Below, in pieces: positions 1 through 7,827 of a stretch of DNA of 46,759 nucleotides. The position numbers and the translations under genes are program-made. The notes beneath the pieces were generated by a model that worked only from the letters and a program-made list of their open reading frames with translations, had not been told where the DNA came from and did no database searches. Source of the stretch: Candidatus Parcubacteria bacterium (GTDB lineage Bacteria > Patescibacteriota > Patescibacteriia > UBA1558 > GWA2-36-10). The stretch spans positions 1-46,759 of the forward strand of contig JABJNO010000007.1 in assembly GCA_018664825.1 (NCBI GenBank). Reading direction: 5' to 3'. Positions within the stretch are counted from its first letter, which is position 1, and each line of letters starts with the position of its first letter.

Positions 1-1
1 A

Positions 2-798
2 GATCCGATTCCAGAAAATTTACAATTTCTACCAAATAGTCATATTATGACCGATGACCATAAAATGTTTATAGAAAAATACGATTTGGTAATTACCCTT
101 GATTGTTCAAACCTAGAATACGCTGGTGTCGACGGATTGATAACTGCCCTACCTCTAGGCTACCGTTTTATCAATATAGATCACCATGTATCAAACCCAG
201 GCTACGCCGACATAAACCTAGTCATCCATGAAGCCTCTTCTACTGCCGAGGTTCTTTATAGATTGTTTATAGATTGGGATATAGAATGGGACGAAGATAT
301 AGCCAATTCTCTGAGCTGTGGCCTAGTGACTGACACCAACGGCTTCAAAAATCCAGCTACCAACTATCTAGCCCTATCAGCGGCTTCGGATCTCATAAAC
401 AAAGGAGCCAATGTCTACAAAACTATCCAAGCCACGGTAAACCAAAATAATGTCGGCGACCTCAGACTCTGGGGACGGGCTCTAGAAAGGCTACACAAAG
501 TAGACCACTATAATTTGATTTATACTTGGATGACCATACAAGATTTTGAAGAATGCCAAGTAGACGCCAGTGCCGCCGAAGGAATCGCCAACTTTTTGCA
601 TATCCTAAAAGAAGGAAAAATAATTCTAGTTCTCCGAGAAGGCCAAGATAATACAGTAAAGGGTTCATTGCGTACCACGAGCAACGTTGATCTGACAAAA
701 TTAGCTGGCTTATTGGTGGTGGTGGACACAAAAAAGCCTCTGGCTTTTCCTTGCCAGGCAAGCTTGTTTATGATAAAAATAACCTGAAAGTAATATAA
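2..798 (+). CDS. nrnA: DHH/DHHA1 phosphoesterase (NrnA-like), 5'-partial, frameshifted near 713
   Basis: The 5' end lies outside the window: the frame is open from base 2, and the ATG at 47 is internal to the DHH domain. The DHH motif (NIDHH) and the upstream DCSN metal site are present, so this should be a Mn-dependent phosphodiesterase of the NrnA/RecJ-like superfamily that degrades short oligonucleotides or pAp (family knowledge). The C-terminal DHHA1 signature [11 protein letters not shown] is encoded, but in another frame, starting at 715; the original frame reads [10 protein letters not shown] and stops at 787, while the shifted frame runs to the TAA at 796-798. One base is missing around 713-714, probably from a T run (TTAT-TGGT where TTATTTGGT is expected). 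It sits 4 nt before clpP. Either a real null mutation or an assembly indel. No slippery heptamer is visible. Confidence 0.85.
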
Positions 799-802
799 AA
801 TT

Positions 803-1375
803 ATGTTGATACCTACAGTAGTAGAAAGTACAAGTAAAGGCGAACGCGCCTATGACATTTATTCTCGTCTCTTGAAAGATAGAATTATTTTTTTGGGTGA
901 CGCTGTAGATGATCGAGTAGCCAATCTAGTGATTGCTCAATTACTTTTTTTGGATGCTCAAGAAGGTAACAAGCCAATCAAAATGTATATCAACTCCCCT
1001 GGAGGCTCTGTCACTGATGGTCTAGCTATCTACGATACTATGCAGCACATCAAAAGTCCGGTCTCTACAATTTGCGTAGGCCTAGCCGCTTCTATGGGTG
1101 CCCTACTTTTGTCTAGCGGTGCAAAAGGCAAAAGATTTGCTTTGCCAAACTCTGAAATGCTGATTCATCAAATCATGGGTGGTGCCCGCGGACAAGCATC
1201 TGACATAAAAATCAAAGCTGAGCAGATTTTGAAACTAAAAGATCGCTTGAATAAAATTTTGCAAAAACATACTGGACAAGCACTGAAGACAATCGAAAAA
1301 GATACTGACCGCGACTACTACATGACTGCCGAAGAAGCAAAAGAATACGGTTTGATTGATAAAATTATAAATTAG
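803..1375 (+). CDS. clpP: ATP-dependent Clp protease proteolytic subunit
   Basis: The 190-residue protein has the full ClpP layout. The catalytic triad is Ser97 (in GLAASMGA), His122 (in EMLIHQ) and Asp171 (in DTDRDYYM), which is exactly the spacing of the family. The oxyanion-hole NSPGG sits at 64-68. ClpP forms the tetradecameric cytosolic peptidase barrel that works with ClpX or ClpC/ClpA unfoldases; none of these is in the window. Length is normal and there is no long propeptide. The ATG at 803 follows the DHH gene by 4 nt, without an obvious Shine-Dalgarno, so the two are probably co-transcribed. Two hairpin elements follow the stop codon. Confidence 0.97.
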   Translation: MLIPTVVESTSKGERAYDIYSRLLKDRIIFLGDAVDDRVANLVIAQLLFLDAQEGNKPIKMYINSPGGSVTDGLAIYDTMQHIKSPVSTICVGLAASMGALLLSSGAKGKRFALPNSEMLIHQIMGGARGQASDIKIKAEQILKLKDRLNKILQKHTGQALKTIEKDTDRDYYMTAEEAKEYGLIDKIIN

Positions 1376-1385
1376 ACTTTTCCAA

Positions 1386-1414
1386 TTGCAAAAAATATGT
1401 TATATTTTTTGCAA
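1386..1414 (+). terminator. AT-rich perfect hairpin after clpP
   Basis: A 12-bp perfect inverted repeat (1386-1397 with 1403-1414, loop 1398-1402) begins 11 nt after the clpP stop. The 3' arm contains six T but the stem is not followed directly by a U tract (GGCGGGTTTGGGGTTTTTT follows). It may be a weak terminator or a 3'-end stabiliser. Confidence 0.5.
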
Positions 1415-1456
1415 GGCGGGTTTGGGGTTTTTTAACTCTGCAGGAATATCCGTCAC

Positions 1457-1532
1457 AAGATCACCAGCGTAAAGCATCTTTCATGGTTGAAAGACCTTGA
1501 GCAGTGCTTTACAAAAACTGGTGATCTTTTTT
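1457..1532 (+). ncRNA. Three-tier hairpin ending in a U tract (large terminator or small structured RNA)
   Basis: Three nested perfect helices stack in one hairpin: 11 bp (1457-1467 with 1518-1528), 8 bp (1469-1476 with 1505-1512) and 7 bp (1477-1483 with 1488-1494, loop TGGT). A 10-nt bulge (1495-1504) and a 5-nt bulge (1513-1517) lie on the 3' side. The outer helix ends in six T at 1527-1532, so transcription from the left should stop here. It is far larger than an ordinary intrinsic terminator. No clear promoter is seen directly upstream, so it may be the clpP terminator or a processed 3'-UTR RNA. The rest of the gene-free stretch 1376-1818 holds the hairpin at 1386 and the palindrome at 1749; nothing else was seen. 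Confidence 0.6.
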
Positions 1533-1748
1533 CAACCTCAAAACAGGGGTTGATTTTTTATTCCCTTTATGGTAGATTATCGATTGAGGACGATGTTCCT
1601 CTACGTAATATAAATAGTAATTTACTGTTTTTGAACCCTTTGAGAGATATTGCAATTATAAATTTTCAAGTATATTTCCCATTTTTACTGAAACAAAACC
1701 CCAAAAAATGAATTTATCTACTGAAATAAAAGCAAAAATTAAGCACCC

Positions 1749-1771
1749 AATAACCTAAAATTTAGGTTATT
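1749..1771. repeat. 11-bp perfect palindrome upstream of rny
   Basis: AATAACCTAAA and its exact reverse complement flank a single central A. It lies 48 nt before the rny start and 3 nt before a TTGACT hexamer at 1775-1780, whose matching -10 (TAACCA) is poor. It could be an operator or a terminator for transcripts entering from the left. Confidence 0.45.
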
Positions 1772-1818
1772 TCGTTGACTCTCAAAACTAAATACAGTAA
1801 CCAGAAAGTTTTATATCT

Positions 1819-3333
1819 ATGGAATTTATATGGTTAATAGCCGCCCTATTTGTTGGTGCTCTTTTTGGTTTTTTTATCAAAAAGGTACTCACTAGCAAAA
1901 CTATTAGTTCGGCCGAAAGAAAAGCGGAGTCTATCCTTTCTGAAGCAAAACAAACCTACAAAGACTCTCTTTTGGAAGCCAAGGATAAATCAATAAAGAT
2001 TATCGACGAGGCCAAAAAAGAAGAAAATGAAAGACGTAAACAATTGAGAAGTTTAGAAGAAAGATTGGGAAAACGTGAAGGTTTGTTTGACCAAAAGCTT
2101 TTGGAATTGGAAAGTAGCAAACAAAGTATTGATCAAGCTCGTGGACAACTAGACAAAAACAAGAGCGAAATCAAAAAAATAAAAGAAAACCAAATTGCTA
2201 AATTGGAAAAAATTGCTCAACTTACAAAAGATCAAGCCAAGGATGTATTGATAAAAAATACAGAACTTCAAATCAAAGAAGAATTGGATCATCGTATCCG
2301 AAAACTAGAAAATGAAGGCACAGAAAAATATGAAGCTGAAGCAAAAAAGATTTTGAGCTCAGTGATAGAAAGATGCGCTGCTCCTCATACAGTAGAAACA
2401 ACAACAACTGCTGTTTCTCTACCAAATGAAGAAATGAAAGGACGTATCATCGGACGTGAAGGTAGAAATATCAAAACTATTGAACAATTGACTGGTGTAG
2501 AAATCATCATTGATGATACTCCGGAGTCTATCCTTATTTCTGCATTCAATCCTATCCGTCGTCAATTGGCCAAACGTTCTTTGGAAAAATTGATGTCAGA
2601 TGGACGTATCCATCCAGGCAGAATCGAAGAAGTAGTACAACAATCAAAGAAAGAGCTAGCTCTTGAAATCAAAAAAGCTGGAGACGAAGCTGCTTATTCA
2701 GCTGGCATCGTAGGCTTGGATCCAAAACTTTTACAAATCTTGGGTCGTTTGAAATATCGTACTAGCTACGGACAAAATCAGCTCCAACATGCCCTGGAAG
2801 TATCTCACTTGTCAGGTTTACTAGCTGCAGAGCTGAAAGCTGATGTTGCTGTTTGTAAAAAAGGCGGTTTACTACATGATATAGGTAAAGCTTTGGACCA
2901 CGAAATCCAAGGATCTCACCCTGATATTGGATATGACCTGATGAAAAAATTTGGACTACCAGAAGAAGTAGCTTATATGTCTACCGCTCATCATGAAGAT
3001 CATCCAAAAAATCTAGAAGGTGTAATAGTAAAAATAGCCGACGCTATCTCAGGCTCACGCCCAGGTGCTAGACGAGACTCTTTTGAAGAATATGTCCAAA
3101 GATTGACTGAGTTAGAAGACACTGCCAAACAATTTGAAGGTGTAGAAAAAGTCTACGCTATCCAAGCTGGTCGTGAAATCAGAGTCTTTGTTTCATCAGA
3201 AAAAGTAGATGATTATGCAGCCAAAAAAATGGCTCGCGATATTGCCAATAAGATAGAAAGTGAGCTAAAATACCCAGGTGAGATAAGAGTCACTGTAATA
3301 AGGGAAAATAGAATCACTGAATATGCCAGGTAA
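1819..3333 (+). CDS. rny: Ribonuclease Y
   Basis: The 504-residue protein has the complete RNase Y architecture: an N-terminal membrane helix at about 3-24, a long charged coiled coil at about 30-170, a KH RNA-binding domain at about 207-270 (GRIIGREGRNIKT), and an HD phosphohydrolase domain with the GGLLHDIGKALDHE motif near 350. RNase Y is the membrane-bound endonuclease that starts mRNA decay in bacteria lacking RNase E (family knowledge). The last 11 nt overlap the next gene, ymdB, so the two are translationally coupled. This rny-ymdB order is also found in Bacillus and many Patescibacteria. No strong Shine-Dalgarno precedes the ATG. Confidence 0.97.
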   Translation: MEFIWLIAALFVGALFGFFIKKVLTSKTISSAERKAESILSEAKQTYKDSLLEAKDKSIKIIDEAKKEENERRKQLRSLEERLGKREGLFDQKLLELESSKQSIDQARGQLDKNKSEIKKIKENQIAKLEKIAQLTKDQAKDVLIKNTELQIKEELDHRIRKLENEGTEKYEAEAKKILSSVIERCAAPHTVETTTTAVSLPNEEMKGRIIGREGRNIKTIEQLTGVEIIIDDTPESILISAFNPIRRQLAKRSLEKLMSDGRIHPGRIEEVVQQSKKELALEIKKAGDEAAYSAGIVGLDPKLLQILGRLKYRTSYGQNQLQHALEVSHLSGLLAAELKADVAVCKKGGLLHDIGKALDHEIQGSHPDIGYDLMKKFGLPEEVAYMSTAHHEDHPKNLEGVIVKIADAISGSRPGARRDSFEEYVQRLTELEDTAKQFEGVEKVYAIQAGREIRVFVSSEKVDDYAAKKMARDIANKIESELKYPGEIRVTVIRENRITEYAR

Positions 3334-4132
3334 AAAAACAAAATTAATCTTTTTGGGAGATATCTCAGGTGTTTTAGGCCGAAAAGGCGTCACTGATATC
3401 ATACCTAAATGGAAAAAACAATATAAGCCCGATATCTTTATCGGTAATATTGAAAATTTGGCGCACAACAAAGGTGTTACTCTAAAAACACTCCAACAAA
3501 TATCAGACGCTGGAGTAGAGATCTTTACTGGTGGTAATCATATTTGGAAAAAATATGACATCCCTACACTCGCCAGAGAGACAGACTACAAGATTGCCTG
3601 TCCAGCCAATGATACTCGTACTCCTGACAAGTACATTTCTCAAACAATAGAAATAAATGGCACCAACCTGGTTGTCATCAACCTTGGTGGTCAAACTTTT
3701 GTAGACTATGAAGATGAACTACTTGGTAACCCTTTTACCAAGATAAATAAACTTTTGGAAAAGGTTCCAGAAGACTCAAATATTTTTATCGACCTTCACG
3801 CAGAAGCCACTAGTGACAAAAGAGCCATGGGACTTTATCTAGATGGTAGAATTTCAGCTCTAGTTGGTACTCATACTCATGTACCAACTGCGGATGCCCA
3901 GATCTTGGAGAAAGGTACTGGTTATATCACTGACGTTGGTATGATTGGCGCCTATCCTTCTGTACTAGGAATCAAAAAAGAAATCATCATAGAAAAATTC
4001 TTGACTCAAGACAAGATCGTCCATGACTTGCCTAGAACTGGTCAAATTGAGGTAAATGCAGTATTATTAGAAATAGATAACAAGACTCACAAAACGACTC
4101 ATATAGAGCATTTGCGTGAGATCATTAATTAA
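3323..4132 (+). CDS. ymdB: YmdB-family metallophosphoesterase (TIGR00282)
   Basis: A 269-residue calcineurin-like phosphoesterase. Metal-binding motifs appear in the expected order: GDISG (usually GDVVG), GNIEN, GGNHIW, DLHAEATSDK, GTHTHVPTAD and DVGM. YmdB of Bacillus is a 2',3'-cAMP phosphodiesterase that also influences RNase Y action (family knowledge). The gene starts inside the last 11 nt of rny, in another frame, which supports a shared function. The active-site histidines and Asn/Glu ligands all seem intact. An HU gene follows after 11 nt. Confidence 0.93.
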   Translation: MPGKKTKLIFLGDISGVLGRKGVTDIIPKWKKQYKPDIFIGNIENLAHNKGVTLKTLQQISDAGVEIFTGGNHIWKKYDIPTLARETDYKIACPANDTRTPDKYISQTIEINGTNLVVINLGGQTFVDYEDELLGNPFTKINKLLEKVPEDSNIFIDLHAEATSDKRAMGLYLDGRISALVGTHTHVPTADAQILEKGTGYITDVGMIGAYPSVLGIKKEIIIEKFLTQDKIVHDLPRTGQIEVNAVLLEIDNKTHKTTHIEHLREIIN

Positions 4133-4143
4133 TCAATAAAGTT

Positions 4144-4425
4144 ATGAATAAAGCACAACTCATCGAAACAGTAGCTATCAAAGCTGGTGTGAGCAAAAAA
4201 GAGGCTGAAGATGTGATGCAAGCTTTGATAAACTTGATTATAGAAAGACTAAAACAAAACAAGGAAGTGACCTTGACTGGTTTTGGTACTTTTTCTGCAA
4301 AAGAAAGACACGCTCGCATGGGTGTCAATCCTCAAAATCCAAAAGAAAAGATACAAATACCTGCAGTTGTTGTGCCAAAGTTCAAATCTGGCAAAACACT
4401 CAAAGATGCTTTAAAAAATAAATAA
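4144..4425 (+). CDS. hup: HU-family DNA-binding protein
   Basis: The 93-residue protein matches HU along its whole length: MNKAQLIETVA at the N-terminus, the dimer-forming helices, VTLTGFGTFSAKERHARMG, the NPQNPKEK arm tip and a KSGKTLKDALKN C-terminus. It bends and compacts DNA as a dimer. It is in an apparent operon with ymdB upstream (11 nt) and an HD hydrolase downstream, whose ATG shares one base with the HU stop codon. No clear Shine-Dalgarno is present. Confidence 0.96.
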   Translation: MNKAQLIETVAIKAGVSKKEAEDVMQALINLIIERLKQNKEVTLTGFGTFSAKERHARMGVNPQNPKEKIQIPAVVVPKFKSGKTLKDALKNK

Positions 4426-5093
4426 TGCAACTAACTCTCCAAGAGATAAAAAAAGATCCTCGGATTAATTCTTTTATTTCTCAAACAGACAAATACTTAC
4501 GTTCGCTAAGCTATACAGATCATGGCAAACGTCATTTGGATATAGTCAGTGATCGCTCAAAAAAAATAGCCCGCGAACTTGGACTGTCAAAGCGCGAACA
4601 AGAAATGGCAGCCATTGCTGGTTGGTGTCATGATATGGGAAATTTTTTGGGACGTACCCAACATCATTATTGGGCTGCTATGCTTTTTTCTCAGTGTTTT
4701 ATCAATGAGGCTGACAATTCAGACGAAGTATCAAAGATAATTCAAGCCATTGTTTCTCATGATAAAGATGACCTAAGTATAGTCGACAAAATAACCGCCT
4801 GTTTGATCATTGCTGACAAATCAGATGTACACCGCTCTCGAGTAATAAACAAAAGTGTAAAAAATATTCAAAATGATATTCATGATCGCGTAAACTACGC
4901 TGTCACTGATAACAACCTTACAGTCAATAAAAAAAATAAGACCATAACCTTGGCCTTGAAACTTGATACTAAATTTACTAGCATCATGGATTATTTTTCT
5001 ATATTTGTAGGACGCATGAATTATTGTCAGACAGCAGCTATTTTTCTAAAATATGAATTCCATCTCAAAATAAACAATACTAAACTAGCCTAA
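4425..5093 (+). CDS. HD-domain phosphohydrolase
   Basis: A 222-residue protein with an HD fold: H at YTDHGKRHLDIV, the HD pair in AGWCHDMGNFLG, then VSHDKDD and a downstream ADKSDVHRSR. These are the metal-binding positions of HD phosphohydrolases, which act on nucleotides or cyclic dinucleotides; the substrate cannot be read from the sequence. Its start overlaps the HU stop by one base, so it is translated with the rny-ymdB-HU group. Its stop overlaps the end of the convergent C39 protease gene (5090-5093), with no terminator between them. Confidence 0.85.
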   Translation: MQLTLQEIKKDPRINSFISQTDKYLRSLSYTDHGKRHLDIVSDRSKKIARELGLSKREQEMAAIAGWCHDMGNFLGRTQHHYWAAMLFSQCFINEADNSDEVSKIIQAIVSHDKDDLSIVDKITACLIIADKSDVHRSRVINKSVKNIQNDIHDRVNYAVTDNNLTVNKKNKTITLALKLDTKFTSIMDYFSIFVGRMNYCQTAAIFLKYEFHLKINNTKLA

Positions 5094-5764
5094 TCATCAT
5101 ATAAAACCAACCCCCTCCTGGGTCCAGTTGCACTGGACTCTTTTTTGTTCCAATCAAAAATAGCTGGAAATATATTATCCTCACTACGGATAAAACCCTC
5201 CCCCTTGATAGTGCCCGGATCATTGGTAACAAACTTGTCATCAAAATATCCTACCACGACCAACATATGATATTCTGGCCCAATGGCTTGATAATGAGGA
5301 TTTTCATATGCCTGTCCATCAATAGGTATTATTACAGGTAAACCCTTGTCCAAAAATTCTCTCAATTTTTCAGGAGTCAAATCTTCTATCACTTCCGTAC
5401 GATACCCAAAATATTCCTCAGCAAATTTTGCAGTGTCAGCTATCGGCAAATCAAAATGTCCGCCCCAATTCTCTTTTTGCCAAGCAACCATGCCCGTCAA
5501 CATTTCCTCTACCTCGAAAGTAGCGCCAAAGCTATGTTTTTGATAATAATGATCCACCATCAAAAGACTTGCTTCTTCACAAGCATTGTTAAACAACTCG
5601 TTCCAAGTATTGGTAGGTGCCTGTGACGTAAAAGGTACGTCTAAAATTACAGATGCCTTTGTCTCCTCTTCCTTGAGCTCTGTTTGCACCTCTTCTTTAT
5701 TTTTATAAAAATAAAAAATCACAGCCAATAAAACAATAGCAATGATTATAAAGATTTTCTTCAT
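5090..5764 (-). CDS. Membrane-anchored C39-like cysteine peptidase (paralogue 2)
   Basis: A 224-residue protein with an N-terminal hydrophobic anchor (about 4-20), a short charged linker and a C39-like (peptidase_C39_2) domain. The catalytic Cys lies in NNACEEASLLM, the His in EYHMLVVVGY and the Asp in VTNDPGT, so the enzyme looks active. It should act outside the membrane. It is 2 nt downstream of a close paralogue with the same active-site motifs; the two presumably share the promoter at 6616-6644. This copy lacks the acidic linker of its neighbour. The substrate is unknown; related domains cleave peptides or cell-wall proteins. Confidence 0.8.
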   Translation of the reverse strand: MKKIFIIIAIVLLAVIFYFYKNKEEVQTELKEEETKASVILDVPFTSQAPTNTWNELFNNACEEASLLMVDHYYQKHSFGATFEVEEMLTGMVAWQKENWGGHFDLPIADTAKFAEEYFGYRTEVIEDLTPEKLREFLDKGLPVIIPIDGQAYENPHYQAIGPEYHMLVVVGYFDDKFVTNDPGTIKGEGFIRSEDNIFPAIFDWNKKESSATGPRRGLVLYDD

Positions 5765-5766
5765 AT

Positions 5767-6609
5767 TTATTTTCTATAAAGTACCAACCCTAGCTTAGGG
5801 CCAGTAGCACTATGAGCATCCTTGTCCCAGTCCCCGATAGAATACATTAGATTTTCTTCTGTGTATACAAAATCAGCCCCATGACGAGTACCTGGATCAT
5901 TGGTAATAAATTTGTCATCTACATAACCCTTGATAACCAGCATATGATAATCTGGTCCATCATTTGAAAAGAAAGGGTTTTCTAATTTATGACCATCAGC
6001 CGGAATAATTACTGGAATTCCTTGATTCAGTAAACTACGAATCTTTTCAGCTGTCAGATCATTTATCACTTCTGTTTGGTAGCCAAAAGTAGCTTGAGCA
6101 TACTCAGATACTTCGGCAGTAGGCAAATCAAAATGTCCACCCAAATTTTCTTCTTGCCAACCTACCATCTCCAACAAAATACTCTCTACCTCCACCTGAC
6201 TTGGGAAATCTTTTTCTTGATAATAATAATCTACCATCAAAACACTAGCTTCTTCACAAGCATCTTGAAATGGTTGGTCCCAATTACCAGATGGTGCCTG
6301 GGATATAAATGGTACAGCCAAATTTATATTGTCTATCACCAAAAGCCCCGGTTCCTCTTCAATCTTTTCTCCCAAAACCTCAGCATCGGCCAATAAGTCT
6401 GTTGGTGGCACCCCTTCTTCATCATCTTCATTGATGGGCGCACCCTCTTCTACTGGCTCTATCTCCGGTTCAAATGACTCTTCAAAATCTTGATACTCTT
6501 GGGCGGGTGGCAATTCTACCTTGATTACTTCATACTTTTGGCTACTATAATAATACCAGGAGCCCCCTAGTAACAATAAGCCCAAAATTGTAATCAAGAT
6601 ATTTTTCAT
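5767..6609 (-). CDS. Membrane-anchored C39-like cysteine peptidase (paralogue 1)
   Basis: A 280-residue protein with an N-terminal membrane helix (about 4-20), a strongly acidic, Pro/Glu-rich linker at about 34-90, and a C39-like domain with Cys in QDACEEASVLM, His in DYHMLVIKGY and Asp in ITNDPGT. The linker probably holds the peptidase domain away from the membrane. It is the first gene of a two-gene operon with a paralogue. There is no Shine-Dalgarno: the -10 box ends exactly 7 nt before the ATG, so the mRNA is probably leaderless. The promoter is back to back with that of the divergent membrane-protein gene at 6720. Confidence 0.8.
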   Translation of the reverse strand: MKNILITILGLLLLGGSWYYYSSQKYEVIKVELPPAQEYQDFEESFEPEIEPVEEGAPINEDDEEGVPPTDLLADAEVLGEKIEEEPGLLVIDNINLAVPFISQAPSGNWDQPFQDACEEASVLMVDYYYQEKDFPSQVEVESILLEMVGWQEENLGGHFDLPTAEVSEYAQATFGYQTEVINDLTAEKIRSLLNQGIPVIIPADGHKLENPFFSNDGPDYHMLVIKGYVDDKFITNDPGTRHGADFVYTEENLMYSIGDWDKDAHSATGPKLGLVLYRK

Positions 6610-6615
6610 GTATTT

Positions 6616-6644
6616 ATATTAGCAACAAAAGCCCCCCATGGCAA
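6616..6644 (-). promoter_or_regulatory. Promoter of C39 operon, leaderless
   Basis: Minus strand: -35 TTGCCA (6639-6644), 17-nt spacer, -10 TAATAT (6616-6621), six bases, then the ATG at 6609. This spacing predicts +1 at the A of the start codon. Confidence 0.55.
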
Positions 6645-6673
6645 TTGACATTTAGATTATTTTATACTATACT
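6645..6673 (+). promoter_or_regulatory. Sigma70-type promoter for the 6720 gene
   Basis: TTGACA (6645-6650), 17-nt spacer, TATACT (6668-6673). The -35 box directly abuts the -35 box of the divergent C39 promoter, so the two promoters are likely to compete or be co-regulated. Confidence 0.7.
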
Positions 6674-6719
6674 GCTTAATTCTCAATAGATCTTTCAAAA
6701 CCAACTCGGAGGAAACATC

Positions 6720-6995
6720 ATGGTGATAAAAATAATACTCTTGGCCCTACCGGTGCTTATAGGCATTGCTGGCTTTTTTCGCTGGTGGATTCGTAAATCA
6801 GGTGAAATGTTTGGTATGGGAATAGGCCTCAATGTCGTTAGCCTGGCCTTGGGTATACTACTGTTTTTCTTTGGTTCTATCGAAAGCCCCTGGAGTCTTT
6901 TGGGTGCAACCGGTGATATTGCTTTATGCCTATCAACTCTAGTTTGCTATTTTGATGGCTCCAATACCCACGATGCTACGGATGGTCGATTTTAG
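6720..6995 (+). CDS. Small integral membrane protein, unknown family
   Basis: A 91-residue hydrophobic protein with about three membrane segments (3-20, 33-52, 58-78). No family was recognised. It is well supported as a gene: a TTGACA/TATACT promoter lies 47 nt upstream, GGAGGA precedes the ATG at the right distance, and it is followed after 23 nt by another small membrane-protein gene with its own Shine-Dalgarno and then a strong terminator. The two probably form a two-gene operon and may function together. Confidence 0.7.
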   Translation: MVIKIILLALPVLIGIAGFFRWWIRKSGEMFGMGIGLNVVSLALGILLFFFGSIESPWSLLGATGDIALCLSTLVCYFDGSNTHDATDGRF

Positions 6996-7018
6996 GACTC
7001 AAAACAAGGAAGTGAAAC

Positions 7019-7333
7019 ATGGAAATTTGGTTGGCCATAATCTGGCTAGTGCTTCTTATAAGCATTGGTATCTATGTCAAAGTAGAAAAAAAATTGACCC
7101 TGCCTATTCGCGGTATTTACCTTAATCTTTCTGTTTTATTTGTCGTGCTCAGCTTTTGGGGCACGGTCCATACCCTAGTAGTGCTGATGAGAAATTCGTT
7201 TCAAACAACAATGTATTCCTACAACTGCTCTACCCTTTCATCTATTTTAGTAGCCTGTGCTCTAGCTACACTCTGGCGAATGATTCTCAATGATATTATT
7301 GAAAAATCTATCCAAAGAAATCCTCCTCCTTAG
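7019..7333 (+). CDS. Small integral membrane protein, unknown family
   Basis: A 104-residue protein with an N-terminal membrane helix (about 2-19), a second one at about 29-50 and a third around 73-88, and a Pro-rich C-terminal end. No family was recognised. AAGGAAG stands a few bases before the ATG. It is the second gene of the operon starting at 6720 and is followed 2 nt after its stop codon by an 11-bp terminator hairpin. Confidence 0.7.
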   Translation: MEIWLAIIWLVLLISIGIYVKVEKKLTLPIRGIYLNLSVLFVVLSFWGTVHTLVVLMRNSFQTTMYSYNCSTLSSILVACALATLWRMILNDIIEKSIQRNPPP

Positions 7334-7335
7334 CC

Positions 7336-7370
7336 ACCGCTCTTCTCTCAAAGAAGAGCGGTTTTATTTT
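7336..7370 (+). terminator. Intrinsic terminator of the 6720-7333 operon
   Basis: Perfect 11-bp stem (7336-7346 with 7352-7362), 5-nt loop, followed by TTTATTTTT. Confidence 0.85.
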
Positions 7371-7373
7371 TAA

Positions 7374-7404
7374 ATAAAAAAAGACCTCACATTTGTGAGG
7401 TCTT
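7374..7404 (-). terminator. Intrinsic terminator of the small minus-strand gene
   Basis: Perfect 10-bp stem (AAGACCTCAC 7381-7390 with 7395-7404), loop ATTT; on the minus strand it is followed by a run of T (7374-7380). A second 8-bp hairpin (CTCTAGCC/GGGCTAGAG, about 7414-7433) lies just before it and overlaps the stop codon of the gene. Confidence 0.75.
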
Positions 7405-7427
7405 GTAATTTGTCTCTAGCCATTGGG

Positions 7428-7613
7428 CTAGAGTGTTAAGGAACCATTGGCCATAGAACCAGCCGCTTGATTGAGTATCACCAACAACGTAGTGACAAGA
7501 TCTACAGCTAAACTATAAATTCCTGGAGCGAACATTTTGAACAAAATCAACAAAAAGATTAGTTGAAAAAATCCATAAAGAGCTTTGAACATAACTTCGT
7601 TGATTAGCTTCAA
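7428..7613 (-). CDS. Small membrane protein (54-61 aa), unknown
   Basis: A 61-codon frame from a TTG at 7613, or 54 codons from the ATG at 7592, encoding one or two hydrophobic segments (GFFQLIFLLILFKMF and SLAVDLVTTLLVIL). No family was recognised. It is supported by context rather than by homology: a TTGACA-17-TATATA promoter on the same strand at 7758-7786, a folded leader at 7616-7689, and a strong terminator 24 nt after the stop. There is no Shine-Dalgarno at either start. The alternative is that the transcript is a non-coding RNA. Confidence 0.5.
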   Translation of the reverse strand: MKLINEVMFKALYGFFQLIFLLILFKMFAPGIYSLAVDLVTTLLVILNQAAGSMANGSLTL

Positions 7614-7615
7614 GG

Positions 7616-7689
7616 CCTGGGGAGAATAATTAGGGAACGATGACTATTCGTCCCAAGGCACATATGTTGTCCAGATTATTCTCTCCAGG
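7616..7689. promoter_or_regulatory. Folded leader upstream of the small minus-strand gene
   Basis: A 15-bp inverted repeat (7616-7630 with 7675-7689, one non-Watson-Crick position) encloses an inner hairpin at 7633-7654 (GGG-ACGA / TCGT-CCC). It occupies the space between the minus-strand promoter and the start of the 7428-7613 gene. The single imperfect pair is G-U on the plus strand and A-C on the minus strand. Confidence 0.45.
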
Positions 7690-7757
7690 GCATTATATTC
7701 AAAAAGCCCTTAAATACACTGTACTAGAGAGAATTTATGTAAAGAACTTTATACCTA

Positions 7758-7786
7758 TATATATAATAAGACGGCCAAGTTGTCAA
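7758..7786 (-). promoter_or_regulatory. Promoter for the small minus-strand gene
   Basis: Minus strand TTGACA (7781-7786), 17-nt spacer, TATATA (7758-7763). Predicted start near 7751 gives a leader of about 140 nt. Confidence 0.5.
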
Positions 7787-7827
7787 ATTGTTACACTAGA
7801 AGCCTCTTACATTGTTTATAACTACTA

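Noticed and set aside
701-730. Programmed ribosomal frameshift in the NrnA-like gene
   Set aside because: No X XXY YYZ slippery heptamer and no downstream stem at the junction; such genes are not known to use frameshifting. A one-base indel is simpler.
1487-1711. Open frame of 74 codons on the plus strand between clpP and rny
   Set aside because: It begins inside the three-tier hairpin, runs through its U tract, has no Shine-Dalgarno and no protein-like composition.
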